Source of the DNA: Chrysochromulina parva | Lineage: Eukaryota > Haptophyta > Prymnesiales > Chrysochromulinaceae | Assembly (NCBI GenBank): GCA_002887195.1 | Contig: PJAB01001007.1 | Span: forward strand, 1 to 18,236 | Length of the DNA: 18,236 bases | Direction of reading: 5' to 3' | Part shown: positions 1 to 7,898 of the stretch, piece by piece | How the letters are laid out: each line of letters begins with the position of its first letter | Numbering within the stretch: position 1 is the stretch's first letter | Notes under the pieces: model-generated | Seen by the model: the letters and a program-made list of their open reading frames with translations, nothing else | The model's database searches: none | What the model was told of the DNA's origin: nothing | Translations under genes and position numbers: made by a program

Positions 1-516
1 TCGCGTCCGTTGCCGTTTGCTCTTGGGGGTGTTCTTGCGCCGGCGCGCACAGAAGTTCTTGTGCTTCGAGTGACGTCTGCGCGGGTCGGGATAGGGTCAG
101 CAGCACAGGAGGGACGTGCCACGCACGCGCAGGGTCGAAAATTTACGGCATGGGGCTCGCACCACGACGGCCGGGACGAGAGAGGGCAGTACAATAACTG
201 TGACGGCCTCCCCGCACCCGTGTATGTCAAAACTTGTCCGAGTATGGGACCCCGAAGCAATACGTGAGAAGAGACTGTTTCGGGAGGGGGGATGAAAGCC
301 CGCACGCGCTCAAAAGGGTGTGAGTCGGCGGGCGCGCGATTCCGCAGGGCTTCGCGGTCCCCGGGGGCCGCCCGAGGACGTCCGTACAATTGTACCTCCG
401 TAGTCTTCTAGACGAACATGATTCGAGAACATGAGCGTGTGCGTCTGGACACGAGGGGACTTTCTGGTGTCAGTACGTGCTGAGTTTTTGGCATCTGATA
501 TGAGTAGCAAGCAAGC
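1..516. other. No recognisable gene; left flank
   Basis: Open frames here are short, overlap on both strands, and encode no recognisable domain. I see no tRNA or rRNA. The stretch most likely holds the upstream flank of the alarmone synthetase gene and possibly the end of a gene lying outside the window. Nothing more can be supported. Confidence 0.4.
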
Positions 517-520
517 TTGA

Positions 521-528
521 TACCGGTA
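521..528. promoter_or_regulatory. Palindromic octamer TACCGGTA upstream of the alarmone synthetase
   Basis: The palindrome TACCGGTA lies about 70 bases before the chosen ATG at 592. The same octamer, again followed by AA on the plus strand, lies at 7849-7856 upstream of the methyltransferase gene, and a third copy is at 6522-6529. It may be a core promoter element or factor site. This rests only on recurrence and position. Confidence 0.25.
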
Positions 529-591
529 AAGAGTTGGTTACGGCGTCGCTTGATTTCCGCTCGAAGTTTTTGTGATTGTCTTCATCAACAA

Positions 592-1662
592 ATGCGCGCG
601 CCTGGACCCAAAAAGAGATTCGGTTGGTTCGTCCAGGACTCACTCCGGATGGCGGCGCTTTTGATAGCGGGCTTGCCGTTGCTCGCGTTCGTAGGCGGGG
701 CGTCCTTCAGTTCGCGCGTTGCACTGGCACCGACGGCAACCGCCGCACTGCAATTGGAAACGTTGCCCTCGATCTCGGTGCGCCCAAGGCCCCACCCCTT
801 TGCGCCGCCGCCCCCCTTCACGTTTCAGCAACAATCCAAGCGCCCCACTTTGGCTGAGACGCGCACGCCCCCACGTGCTCTCGCTGTGCAGGCAACCTTC
901 CCTTCGCTGCTGCTCCACGAGACGTCCAGGCGTTTGAAGTCGTCCGCCGTTGCCTTGAGGCTCAAGCACTCGATGCTCCAGCTCCAAAACATCCCTGCGG
1001 ACGACATCATGCTGGCGCTCGTCTCGCCCGAGGCGTACTGGCTGCTGCGTGAGTGGCGGATGCAGGCCTTCGGCGCGCAGGAGGCTATGAAGGCGTGCCT
1101 CGAGTCCACCAAGCAGCAGATCCGCGCCATGGGCAACGAGCATCCCGTGCTCCGGCACGCTGCTGTGGCCGTGCGCTCAAAGGGTTTGTGGAGCACGTTC
1201 CACAAGGCGACGGTGCGTCAGAAGACGGTTCACGACGTGCTGGCCGTGCGCGTGGTCGTGCGCGGTGAGGACGCCGCCGACGTCTACGAAGCCCTCGCGG
1301 CCATCCGCCATCTTTACCCTTCGGTGGGCGAGGGGCGCTTCAAGGACTACGTGCGGAGACCCAAACCCAACGGCTACCAGGGGCTCCATGACACCCTGCG
1401 GCTCCCGAACGGGCAGCTGTTTGAGATCCAAGTCCGCACCGAGCGCATGCACGAGCACGCGATGTGGGGCGGCGCCGCCCATCGCAAGTACAAGAGTGGC
1501 CCTATGTGGCTCTCGCAGCGCATGCTCTCCGGCGTCGCTTCCGGCGTCGCATCGGGTGTGGCCGCGGCAGTGCCGGGCGCGCGCGGCCAGGTGACGCAGC
1601 TGCGCTGGCCACTGCACGGTCAGACCGCGCTCACGCTCGCGAGCCGGGTGGCCGGGTCATGA
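592..1662 (+). CDS. Plastid-type RelA/SpoT homologue, (p)ppGpp synthetase domain only
   Basis: This is a 356-residue protein with a clear RelA/SpoT nucleotidyltransferase domain, which transfers pyrophosphate from ATP to GDP/GTP to make the alarmone (p)ppGpp. Visible motifs are the basic loop RSKGLWSTFHK (195-205), DVLAVRVVV with the metal-binding Asp215, KDYVRRPKPNGYQGLH (251-266), EIQVRT with the expected catalytic Glu278, and MHEHAMWGGAAHRKYK (286-301). No HD hydrolase domain lies upstream, and no TGS or ACT domain follows. The N-terminus has a hydrophobic leader (MAALLIAGLPLLAFVGGASF) followed by a Ser/Arg/Pro-rich stretch, which suggests a bipartite plastid presequence with an ASF-like cleavage motif. 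The frame stays open upstream to a TTG at 517, but ATG592 is the first in-frame ATG; ATG649 would place the leader exactly at the N-terminus. The domain call is firm; the start and the plastid location are inferred. No introns are needed. Confidence 0.9.
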   Translation: MRAPGPKKRFGWFVQDSLRMAALLIAGLPLLAFVGGASFSSRVALAPTATAALQLETLPSISVRPRPHPFAPPPPFTFQQQSKRPTLAETRTPPRALAVQATFPSLLLHETSRRLKSSAVALRLKHSMLQLQNIPADDIMLALVSPEAYWLLREWRMQAFGAQEAMKACLESTKQQIRAMGNEHPVLRHAAVAVRSKGLWSTFHKATVRQKTVHDVLAVRVVVRGEDAADVYEALAAIRHLYPSVGEGRFKDYVRRPKPNGYQGLHDTLRLPNGQLFEIQVRTERMHEHAMWGGAAHRKYKSGPMWLSQRMLSGVASGVASGVAAAVPGARGQVTQLRWPLHGQTALTLASRVAGS

Positions 1663-2095
1663 ACCCACCATCTTGCTCGACAACCTCCTCCCCCCTGTAC
1701 AATCCGACCCCGACCTCAAAGAGCTCCAACCTGTGCAATTGCTTCATCCTGTGACTGTCATGTGCCTCTTGCTGTACGCTTCCGACTTCCCGGCTACGTG
1801 TCTCGAGACCCCGCTCGACGACCCCCGGGTGTAACCTTTCCTTGCCACGCTTCGTGTTCCTACTCGTTGTTGCCTCTCCGCTCTCGACGCGGTCCGCGTT
1901 GACCTTTTTCAGTCTGCCGCAGCAATTGTCAGGTCTCAGCTGCTGTACAGTGTGCTACAATGTACAACATCTCGAACAATCGTCGCTGCGACATAACAGC
2001 ACTTGACCCGAGCACTTTCATAGCTCATTCATCTCAGACTCCTCGGCTTCGTCATTCTTTGTACCTCGGTAGGGTACAACGCGCTTTGGAAAAAA
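1663..2095. other. Intergenic region, 433 bases
   Basis: No coding signal is recognised. The right end is the 5' flank of the DOMON gene and finishes in a short A run directly before its ATG at 2096. The overlapping minus-strand open frames are shadows of that gene. I see no repeat or RNA gene. Confidence 0.5.
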
Positions 2096-4854
2096 ATGCG
2101 TCGCACCTTGTGCTTGTCGCTGGGCCTCTCCCTCGTCGTGGCAACCACCGCACAAGGGCCGAAGGCGGAGAACATGAATGGCGACTATCCGCTCTCGGCA
2201 ACCCCCGGTGCGGACAAGTCCGGGTCCAAGTTCCCCAAGCGCTTCTCGGACTACCCAGGAGACGTGGAATTCTTCGACGTGTACTCGCCGATGATCCGGT
2301 CGACATACGGTGAGGTTTTCTGGACGCTGCTTGACCCGGTGCCGCTCCCGCAAGCCATCGTCGCCAAATACGCCGGAAAGGGCATGGCGGTCGTCGGCTT
2401 TGAGACCAACCAGGTGCGGCGCACGGCCACTGGCGAGGAGGTCTCGGTGCCGATCAACGTGGCGTACAACCACCACTTTGAGAGCACCATGACGGGAAAC
2501 AAGTCGGTCTTGGAGAAGGTCAAGCTTGGCGGCCCCGACGACCCTCGGCGTCACGGGCATGGGCACGGCTCTACTACCGCGGACTATGCATGGGTCGTAC
2601 GCGAGCTTGCGCCCGGCATCAAGGTGGGGGGCAAGACCCTTCCGACCTCGCAGGACTTTGGCGGCGCCAATGGCGGGGAGTACCGCAAGAGTTTCCACGG
2701 GTACGCCCCCGGATATGTTCAGGTCATCGAGTCGCCAACGACGTGGCATATCACGCCAATGCAAATCGACACGTGGAACAGAGAGCTTATGTCACTGGAT
2801 GGGTCCACCCCCTTCGTGCCGGGGCCGCTGCCCGCGTCGGCGCTCTCTCCCGGCTCGCGCAACGTGCCCCCCAAGTCCCCCTCCGACATCCTGTACAGCG
2901 GCCTTCTAGAGTGCCCAGTGACCTCTCGGATCATCAAGCATGTACAGGCGGGCTACGTGCCGCTCAGCTCTGGGCAAGTCGGTGGCTGCGAGGGGGCTGT
3001 GGGGAGTCCGAAGAGCGCGGCCGAGTGCTTCGCGGCGGCCAAGGGTCTTGGCTCCTCTCTGTGCGGCGCCTCGATGCCGACTCACAGTGTGGAGTCAAAT
3101 GATGGCTTCTGATGGCGTCCGATTGCCTCCCTCATCAGTCCGATTGCCTCCCTCATCAGTCTGATTGCCTCCCTCATCAGTCCGATTGCCTCCCTCATCA
3201 GTCCGATTGCCTCCCTCATCAGGTGTGGCGCCTCGATGACGACTCACAGTGTGGAGTCGAAGACGGTCCCCGCCGGATGCGCCCTGACGCTGACGCCGAG
3301 CGCTGCCACGGGCGCTGCCTCGGGCGCTGCCACGGGCGCTGCCACGGGCGCAGTGTCGTGCGCTGCCACATGGAATTCCGCACCGCCCGAGTCTCCTACG
3401 AGTCCATGTGGCGGCAAAGCCAAGGACCATGCCGGCAAGCGGCGCGCGGCCGGCGTCGTCAGCGCCCTCTCCGGCTGGCACCTTGAAGTGAGCCTGTCGG
3501 AGCCCAACCAGACAGCTACCCTGACCATCACCGGCCCGGCCGACGAGTGGTTTGGCGTCGGGTTCAATGCGACTACGATGGGAGGTGGTGCCCCTGGAGA
3601 CCCGACCGGCCCGTACGCGATCCTCGTGGGCGGGGGCGATGGGGAGGTGAGTGAGCGTCGGCTGTACAACCATGCCGCCGGAGAGCTCCTTGAACCCTCG
3701 ATCAAGGTGCTCTCGAGCGCTGTGCTCGATGGGAAGCGAACCCTCGTCCTCGAGCGTCCACTCAACGGCACGACGCCACAGCACTTTTCGTTCCGCTTGG
3801 AGGACGACGCTCAGGGCGACGCGTCCCTGCTGAGCATCATCAGCGCGATCGGGAGTGGCCCGACGTTTGGGCTCGACCACCATAGTCAGAAGACCACCAC
3901 GACCCTTGCGCTGCTCCAACTCGAGGCCCCAATGTGCATCTGCCCCGCGCCCGAGCCCGCCTTTGGCTTTGCCAAGGGCACGCTCGAGTACATTGACCCC
4001 GTGACCAATAGTAGCAAAGGCAAGGTCGGGTTCGACAACACCTGCGCGCCGCCGCCCCGGATGGATACCCTCGCCGAGAAAAACCCCGCGTGCGATCTGC
4101 GCACATACGCTGGCGGCCAGATTGCCTGCCATCATGAGTGGGTCCTCCTCGACGCGGACCAACCCACGCCGTGGGCTGACCAGCCTCTCGAGTACCAGCT
4201 CAAGTTCCGCTACTGGGTGCAGCCGTACGACCCGAGCTTCCACACCAACGTGTAAGCTCCCGCAACCAGGGCCCGGCCTTGCTGATGGCTCCCGCAATCA
4301 GGGCTCGGCCTCGTTGATGGTACCTGAGTGCCACCTGATGGCACCTGATTGCCTCCCTGATCAGGTACCGGAATACATGGGGACTCGGATCGCCGGTCGA
4401 GTACGACGTCGCGCAGTGCGCACCTGGCACGCCAACAGCCCAGTGCAACCACACGATCACCGGCCTGGGCATCTTCCAACCGAAGCCGTCGGCCACGTCG
4501 CCCCACCAACGGCTTGTCAAGGCCAACTTCCACTGCCATGCGCCCACATGTCTCGCGATCTCGCTCTACACGTGCGACCCAGCCGTGCACACGAGCTGCC
4601 AGAACAAGACGCTCCTGTGCGAGGAGCGCCCCATCTACGGCGGCCGGGGCGACCCTCGCCTCGCGGGGACGGTCTATGATGAGCCCGGCTACATTGCCCA
4701 GCCCCCGTGCGTCTGGGGGCGGAGTGAGCACGGTCTCGAGCCGCCACCGCTCATCAGCGGCGTCAACCTGTACGCGGAGGCGACCACCAACAACACCTAC
4801 GGCCATCACGGCGAAATGGCCTGGCTGCAGGTCTACTACCTTGAGGAGGACTAG
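2096..4854 (+). CDS. Secreted DOMON-domain protein, three exons
   Basis: Exons are 2096-3060, 3223-4251 and 4365-4854, giving 827 residues; all phases match (2 and 2). The protein opens with a signal peptide (MRRTLCLSLGLSLVVATTAQ). An N-terminal region carries NVAYNHHFESTMTG, a His-rich HGHGHG run and YSGLLECPVTSRI. A DOMON-like beta-sandwich follows at about residues 400-560 (EWFGVGFNATTM, GPYAILVGGG, RTLVLERPLNG, FGLDHH). Then comes a Cys/His-rich segment (CICP, NPACDLRTYAGG, CHHEWVLLDADQ) and a C-terminal region with FHCHAPTC, IYGGRGDPRL and YGHHGEMAWLQVYY. DOMON domains bind heme or sugars and occur in secreted or membrane redox proteins. The clustered His and Cys residues would suit metal binding, but I assign no enzyme activity. 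I recognise the architecture as one seen in algae and oomycetes but cannot name it. Expected to be extracellular or in the endomembrane system. Confidence 0.82.
3061..3222 (+). other. Intron 1 of the DOMON gene, with exon-head duplication
   Basis: The intron is GTGCGG...CATCAG, 162 bases, phase 2. Its first 38 bases (3061-3098) nearly repeat the start of the next exon (3223-3260), with about three mismatches. If retained, the frame stops at 3110-3112. The rest of the intron is a 21-base tandem array. The donor GT thus has a twin directly after the acceptor. Confidence 0.8.
3118..3222 (+). repeat. Five tandem 21-base units inside intron 1
   Basis: There are five copies of a 21-base unit with core GATTGCCTCCCTCATCAG. 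One copy has CTGATT in place of CCGATT. Each unit ends in CAG, and the last CAG is the predicted acceptor at 3221-3222, so the array offers five stacked acceptor candidates. Confidence 0.95.
4252..4364 (+). other. Intron 2 of the DOMON gene
   Basis: The intron is GTAAGC...TGATCAG, 113 bases, phase 2. Splicing joins HTNV to YRNTWGLGSP and avoids the immediate TAA at 4253. It holds a 32-base direct tandem duplication (4256-4287 and 4288-4319) and ends with the GATTGCCTCCCTGATCAG module. Unlike several others it has no obvious copy of the next exon's head. Confidence 0.85.
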
Positions 4855-5166
4855 AACTCGTTTCTGATTAGAAATGGCCACGAAGTGTGGAACTCTAGAG
4901 CGTGACGGATGAGTACGTTTCGGAACAGTTTCGGAATACCGTTGCAGACATTATTGCGCGAAACCTGGCCCCTAAACAACCGTGGCCTAAGTGTCCACAC
5001 AATTTGAAACCACCAAGAGAAGTGCGTCCCGCAAGACACTTACCATGGCTGTGAGAGCACTTCTGCATCCGCGGGCTGTGGGAAGACGAGATGTTTGCTC
5101 GACAGGCGCGAAACGACAATCCAGAGCGAGCATCCGGCCACTTTCCTGCTACGATCGGACGACCAG
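4855..5166. other. Intergenic region between two plus-strand genes
   Basis: This stretch is less GC-rich than the neighbouring exons. I see no convincing coding signal, RNA gene or repeat beyond small inverted motifs such as TTTCTGATTAGAAA at 4860. It must contain the 3' end of the DOMON transcript and the promoter of the SKP1-like gene. Confidence 0.4.
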
Positions 5167-6408
5167 ATGGCCACTTGTCTCACCCGCGCCGGTCCGCTTC
5201 GGATGCTGTCAACGTACACAGACTCGACGCCGCTGACCGTCACGCATGACAGCGTGGAAGTCATCTCATCAGATGGGAAGATCGTGCGTCTATCGCGCGC
5301 CACGGCATCGCTCTCTGATGCTCCGATGTATCCTTCGGCGCCTTGCGTGCATGTGGCCGCCCCGGCCCAGACACTCGTCGATCTCGTCGCAGTCGCCGAC
5401 GCGCTTGTGTCGCGCTTCTTCACCTCCAGACCGACGACGGCCTCTCTTTCTGCCCTTGATAAGCTGCGGAGGCTGTCGCTGCCGCGTCGGATGGCCGTGC
5501 TGCGTGCCTCCCAGCTCTTGGAGTTTCGTTCGGTCGCGCGCATGGCGACCATCGCCATCAGCGAAGTGCTCCGAGGCAAATCCTGTCAAGTGCTTCAGAT
5601 CATATTAGAGGCTGAAGATGACTTGACTCCACAGGAGCGAGCGCAGGCGCTCGCCGAGCCGTTGTTCACGCCGCCGACTGCTGAGGACGAAGTCGAGGTG
5701 GACACTGCCGATGGCCTCGTGAGGTCCGACGCCGACTGCTGGGGCGCCTGCCTGGCTGACCTCGACGCGCGCTCCCTGCGCAACCTCAAGGCCGTCTCCC
5801 GTCTGTGGCGAGCCCGTGCCCGCCGCGTGCTCGGCGACGCGTGCTCGGCGTGGCGAGCGAATCCGGAGTGGTCGGCTGGAACCTGGGCGGTCGATTGGTT
5901 CGTGCCGCGACTGTCGTCTGACGACGAGACGATGCGCAAGCGCGCTCTGCTCGCCTTGGACTCGCTCGAGGCCACGGTCGAGCTGCCGTACTTTGTACCG
6001 GATCTAATGCAGTGCCTTCATGCGCAGAGCCGCTCGAGCGCTCGCGCTCTTGCCCTTCGTGCGCTGAGCCGCATGGAGCCTCTCACCCTCGAACTCGACG
6101 GCGACGCCCTGCGCGACGCCCTCGAGCACAATCTGGAGCCTCACGAGATCGCGTCCGAGCGCACGCGCACTCTGATGACCAAACTTGGAATGCGTCTGCC
6201 TACGACAGGCGATCCCGGTGCGACCGGTGCGGCGGCATGTGCGGCGGCATGTGCGGACGAGGCCAATCTGGGCGACGTGCGCGAGCCGCGGCTGGGAGTG
6301 GCCGCGAGGGCCGCTAAGAAACGTCCCCACCGCAACGAGGAGCCCTTACCACCCGATGACCTGCGTCGGAAGCTCATGAGGGGCGCGTGCACGCAACGGA
6401 GTTTGTAG
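5167..6408 (+). CDS. SKP1-like domain fused to an F-box-like segment and helical repeats
   Basis: Translation from ATG5167 gives 413 residues; the open frame extends to a TTG at 5095, but 5167 is the first in-frame ATG. Residues 27-165 resemble SKP1. VEVISSDGKIVRLSRATASLS matches the SKP1 N-terminal BTB/POZ strand, and residues 112-160 (LRASQLLEFRSVARMATIAI, then EVLRGKSCQVLQIILEAEDD, then LTPQERAQ) match its C-terminal F-box-binding helices. Residues 187-226 (WGACLADLDARSLRNLKAVS then RLWRARAR) look like an F-box. Residues 238-341 are Leu/Ala-rich paired helices of HEAT/ARM character. The C-terminal tail is basic (AAKKRPHRNEE). In SCF ubiquitin ligases SKP1 and F-box proteins are separate partners, so having both in one chain is unusual. 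The SKP1-like part is divergent; the function is inferred. No introns are needed. Confidence 0.7.
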   Translation: MATCLTRAGPLRMLSTYTDSTPLTVTHDSVEVISSDGKIVRLSRATASLSDAPMYPSAPCVHVAAPAQTLVDLVAVADALVSRFFTSRPTTASLSALDKLRRLSLPRRMAVLRASQLLEFRSVARMATIAISEVLRGKSCQVLQIILEAEDDLTPQERAQALAEPLFTPPTAEDEVEVDTADGLVRSDADCWGACLADLDARSLRNLKAVSRLWRARARRVLGDACSAWRANPEWSAGTWAVDWFVPRLSSDDETMRKRALLALDSLEATVELPYFVPDLMQCLHAQSRSSARALALRALSRMEPLTLELDGDALRDALEHNLEPHEIASERTRTLMTKLGMRLPTTGDPGATGAAACAAACADEANLGDVREPRLGVAARAAKKRPHRNEEPLPPDDLRRKLMRGACTQRSL

Positions 6409-6521
6409 AGAGGCGGTCAGCGGTGCGCGCTGCGCCAAAGTGTCTGAAAAGTAACAACGAAGGGAACCAGCGTCGAAGGGTAACTCGAGCTGTTAGCCGA
6501 AAATCTCTCCACATCATTCGG

Positions 6522-6529
6522 TACCGGTA
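6522..6529. promoter_or_regulatory. TACCGGTA octamer between convergent genes
   Basis: This is a third copy of the palindrome seen at 521 and 7849. It sits in the 169-base gap where the SKP1-like gene (+) and the methyltransferase gene (-) converge, so it is not upstream of either. That weakens a simple promoter reading. Confidence 0.15.
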
Positions 6530-6577
6530 TGCGTCTTTCCCCCGCTCGCTGCCTGACCTGTCACTGGTGTCCTCCTC

Positions 6578-7756
6578 TCAACACATACCGAGACATGTAT
6601 TGGCCGAATGACGGTTCGCGCCGAAGATGCTGGCGCCGCGAAATTGCATGCGCCCCATGGCCGCGGAGTGGTACACGTCGAAGACACGCGCGCTCGCGTT
6701 GCGCACCACATTGAAGCCATGCCGTTCCAGGGTGCTGACCACATGCTCCGAGATGTGGTCAGCATGGCCTTCGATGTGCACGCGGCGCACGCGGCGCAGG
6801 GCGTCGGAATCGGCAGCGCTCTGCACCAAGAACATTTCGCCTCGTTGCGCATCCATGTCGAGAAAGTCGACGTGCTCGAGGCCACGTAAAGTTTCGTTGA
6901 GTGTGACGCCTCGGGGCGCGCGGTCGAATGGTGCTTGAATGACCCGGTACGTATCGGGCCCGAACCCATTCATGGCAAAGTGCTGCCTCAGCCACGTGAC
7001 ATGTAGCGCCTCCGGCTCGACCACAACGGCAAACCAGGAGCGCGAGCGGCCCAAGATTCGGGCCGCGGTCATGGCACGCACTGCCCACGGCGCGTAACGG
7101 GCTCCAACCTCGACGACGATGAATTTGCCTCCAATGTCAGCCGATGCGACGGCCATCATGGCGTCCGCGAGCTCAAAGTACTCCTCATCGACAGTCGGTA
7201 AATCCACGCCGCGTGGCGAGTCGCCACGCAAGCAGTCCACGGCGCGGCTTGGCACGTTCGCCGCGTATGGAGCCGTGTAAGTGTTGGCCTCGCAGTCCCA
7301 GCTCCAGGGCCGGGCATTGCCGAGCCACTCTCTGATGAGCTCTGGTTGGGATCGAACATGTGGGGATTCAGAGCGCGCGGCTGATGCGAAGAGCTGGAAT
7401 ACAGGCAGATGCTTTTGGCATGCAACATCCTCTGTGAGTGCGAACGCGTTAAACGCCAGACCCTCCGGACATAACGGAAGACCAGTCGCACGCACGCGTG
7501 CCGTGGTGTTTGCAACCGCCATAAACACAGACTCCTCCTCTTCTGCACGTCGTGATTTCGGGTATGTGGGCACGTGCCGAAACATGGGGTGGGATGCCTT
7601 GCAAACACAATGCCAACCCTCGTCGGACGTGGCGGAATGGCTGATTGCACGTGATGTGCATGGCGTTGAAGTTTTCCACGGAAACGGACGTCTGTGCCCC
7701 AGACTGTGTACCTCGCCCAGAGGAGCGAGGATCTCCGTCCAATTGTGGAGTCGCAT
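6578..7756 (-). CDS. FkbM-like SAM-dependent methyltransferase
   Basis: From ATG7756 this is a 392-residue protein. The C-terminal half has a Rossmann methyltransferase pattern: FIVVEVGARYAPWAVRA (about 213-228) as the SAM-binding loop, VVVEPE (244-249) as the acidic end of strand 2, VDFLDMDAQRGE (296-307) and RRVHIEGHADHISEH (324-338). This order is typical of FkbM-family O-methyltransferases and their algal relatives. The substrate is unknown. The first 110 or so residues show no domain and are poorly supported. The frame stays open upstream to a TTG at 7861, and an internal ATG (MAVANTT) is another possible start. It converges on the SKP1-like gene and lies downstream of the SET gene on the same strand. 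The fold is well supported; the start is weak. Confidence 0.68.
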   Translation of the reverse strand: MRLHNWTEILAPLGEVHSLGHRRPFPWKTSTPCTSRAISHSATSDEGWHCVCKASHPMFRHVPTYPKSRRAEEEESVFMAVANTTARVRATGLPLCPEGLAFNAFALTEDVACQKHLPVFQLFASAARSESPHVRSQPELIREWLGNARPWSWDCEANTYTAPYAANVPSRAVDCLRGDSPRGVDLPTVDEEYFELADAMMAVASADIGGKFIVVEVGARYAPWAVRAMTAARILGRSRSWFAVVVEPEALHVTWLRQHFAMNGFGPDTYRVIQAPFDRAPRGVTLNETLRGLEHVDFLDMDAQRGEMFLVQSAADSDALRRVRRVHIEGHADHISEHVVSTLERHGFNVVRNASARVFDVYHSAAMGRMQFRGASIFGANRHSANTCLGMC

Positions 7757-7848
7757 CGATTGTCCCCGACTCCAAGTGGTCCGAAGAAACCATTTTGGCT
7801 GTGAAACTGTGCTGCGCAAGAACGCATGTCGCAACGCGCGAAAATTAG

Positions 7849-7856
7849 TACCGGTA
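7849..7856. promoter_or_regulatory. Palindromic octamer TACCGGTA upstream of the methyltransferase
   Basis: It lies about 95 bases upstream of ATG7756, in the short gap after the SET gene's stop codon. The copy at 521 sits at a similar distance from its gene. Function is inferred from recurrence only. Confidence 0.25.
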
Positions 7857-7898
7857 AACAATATTACTTTTCTTGGAAGGTCGCCACGAACGGCTCAG

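Noticed and set aside
10..267. 85-codon open frame at the left edge
   Set aside because: It has no domain, no codon signal beyond GC bias, and no neighbouring exon that fits.
517..591. Extension of the alarmone synthetase to TTG517
   Set aside because: TTG is not a normal start in a nuclear gene, and the added 25 residues would precede and spoil the signal-like leader.
640..1158. Minus-strand 172-codon open frame
   Set aside because: It lies wholly antisense to the alarmone synthetase, is Arg/Gly/Leu-rich, and has no recognisable motif. It is a GC-driven shadow.
3112..3486. Plus-strand frame translating the 21-base array as SDCLPHQ repeats
   Set aside because: It is a translated intron; the array sits between two phase-matched exons and ends at the acceptor.
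3095..4297. Minus-strand 400-codon open frame
   Set aside because: It is antisense to the DOMON exon and contains a translated tandem repeat (DEGGNRT). The sense strand has domains and matching splice phases, so this is a shadow.
5095..5166. Extension of the SKP1-like gene to TTG5095
   Set aside because: The first in-frame ATG is at 5167; the upstream residues show no domain.
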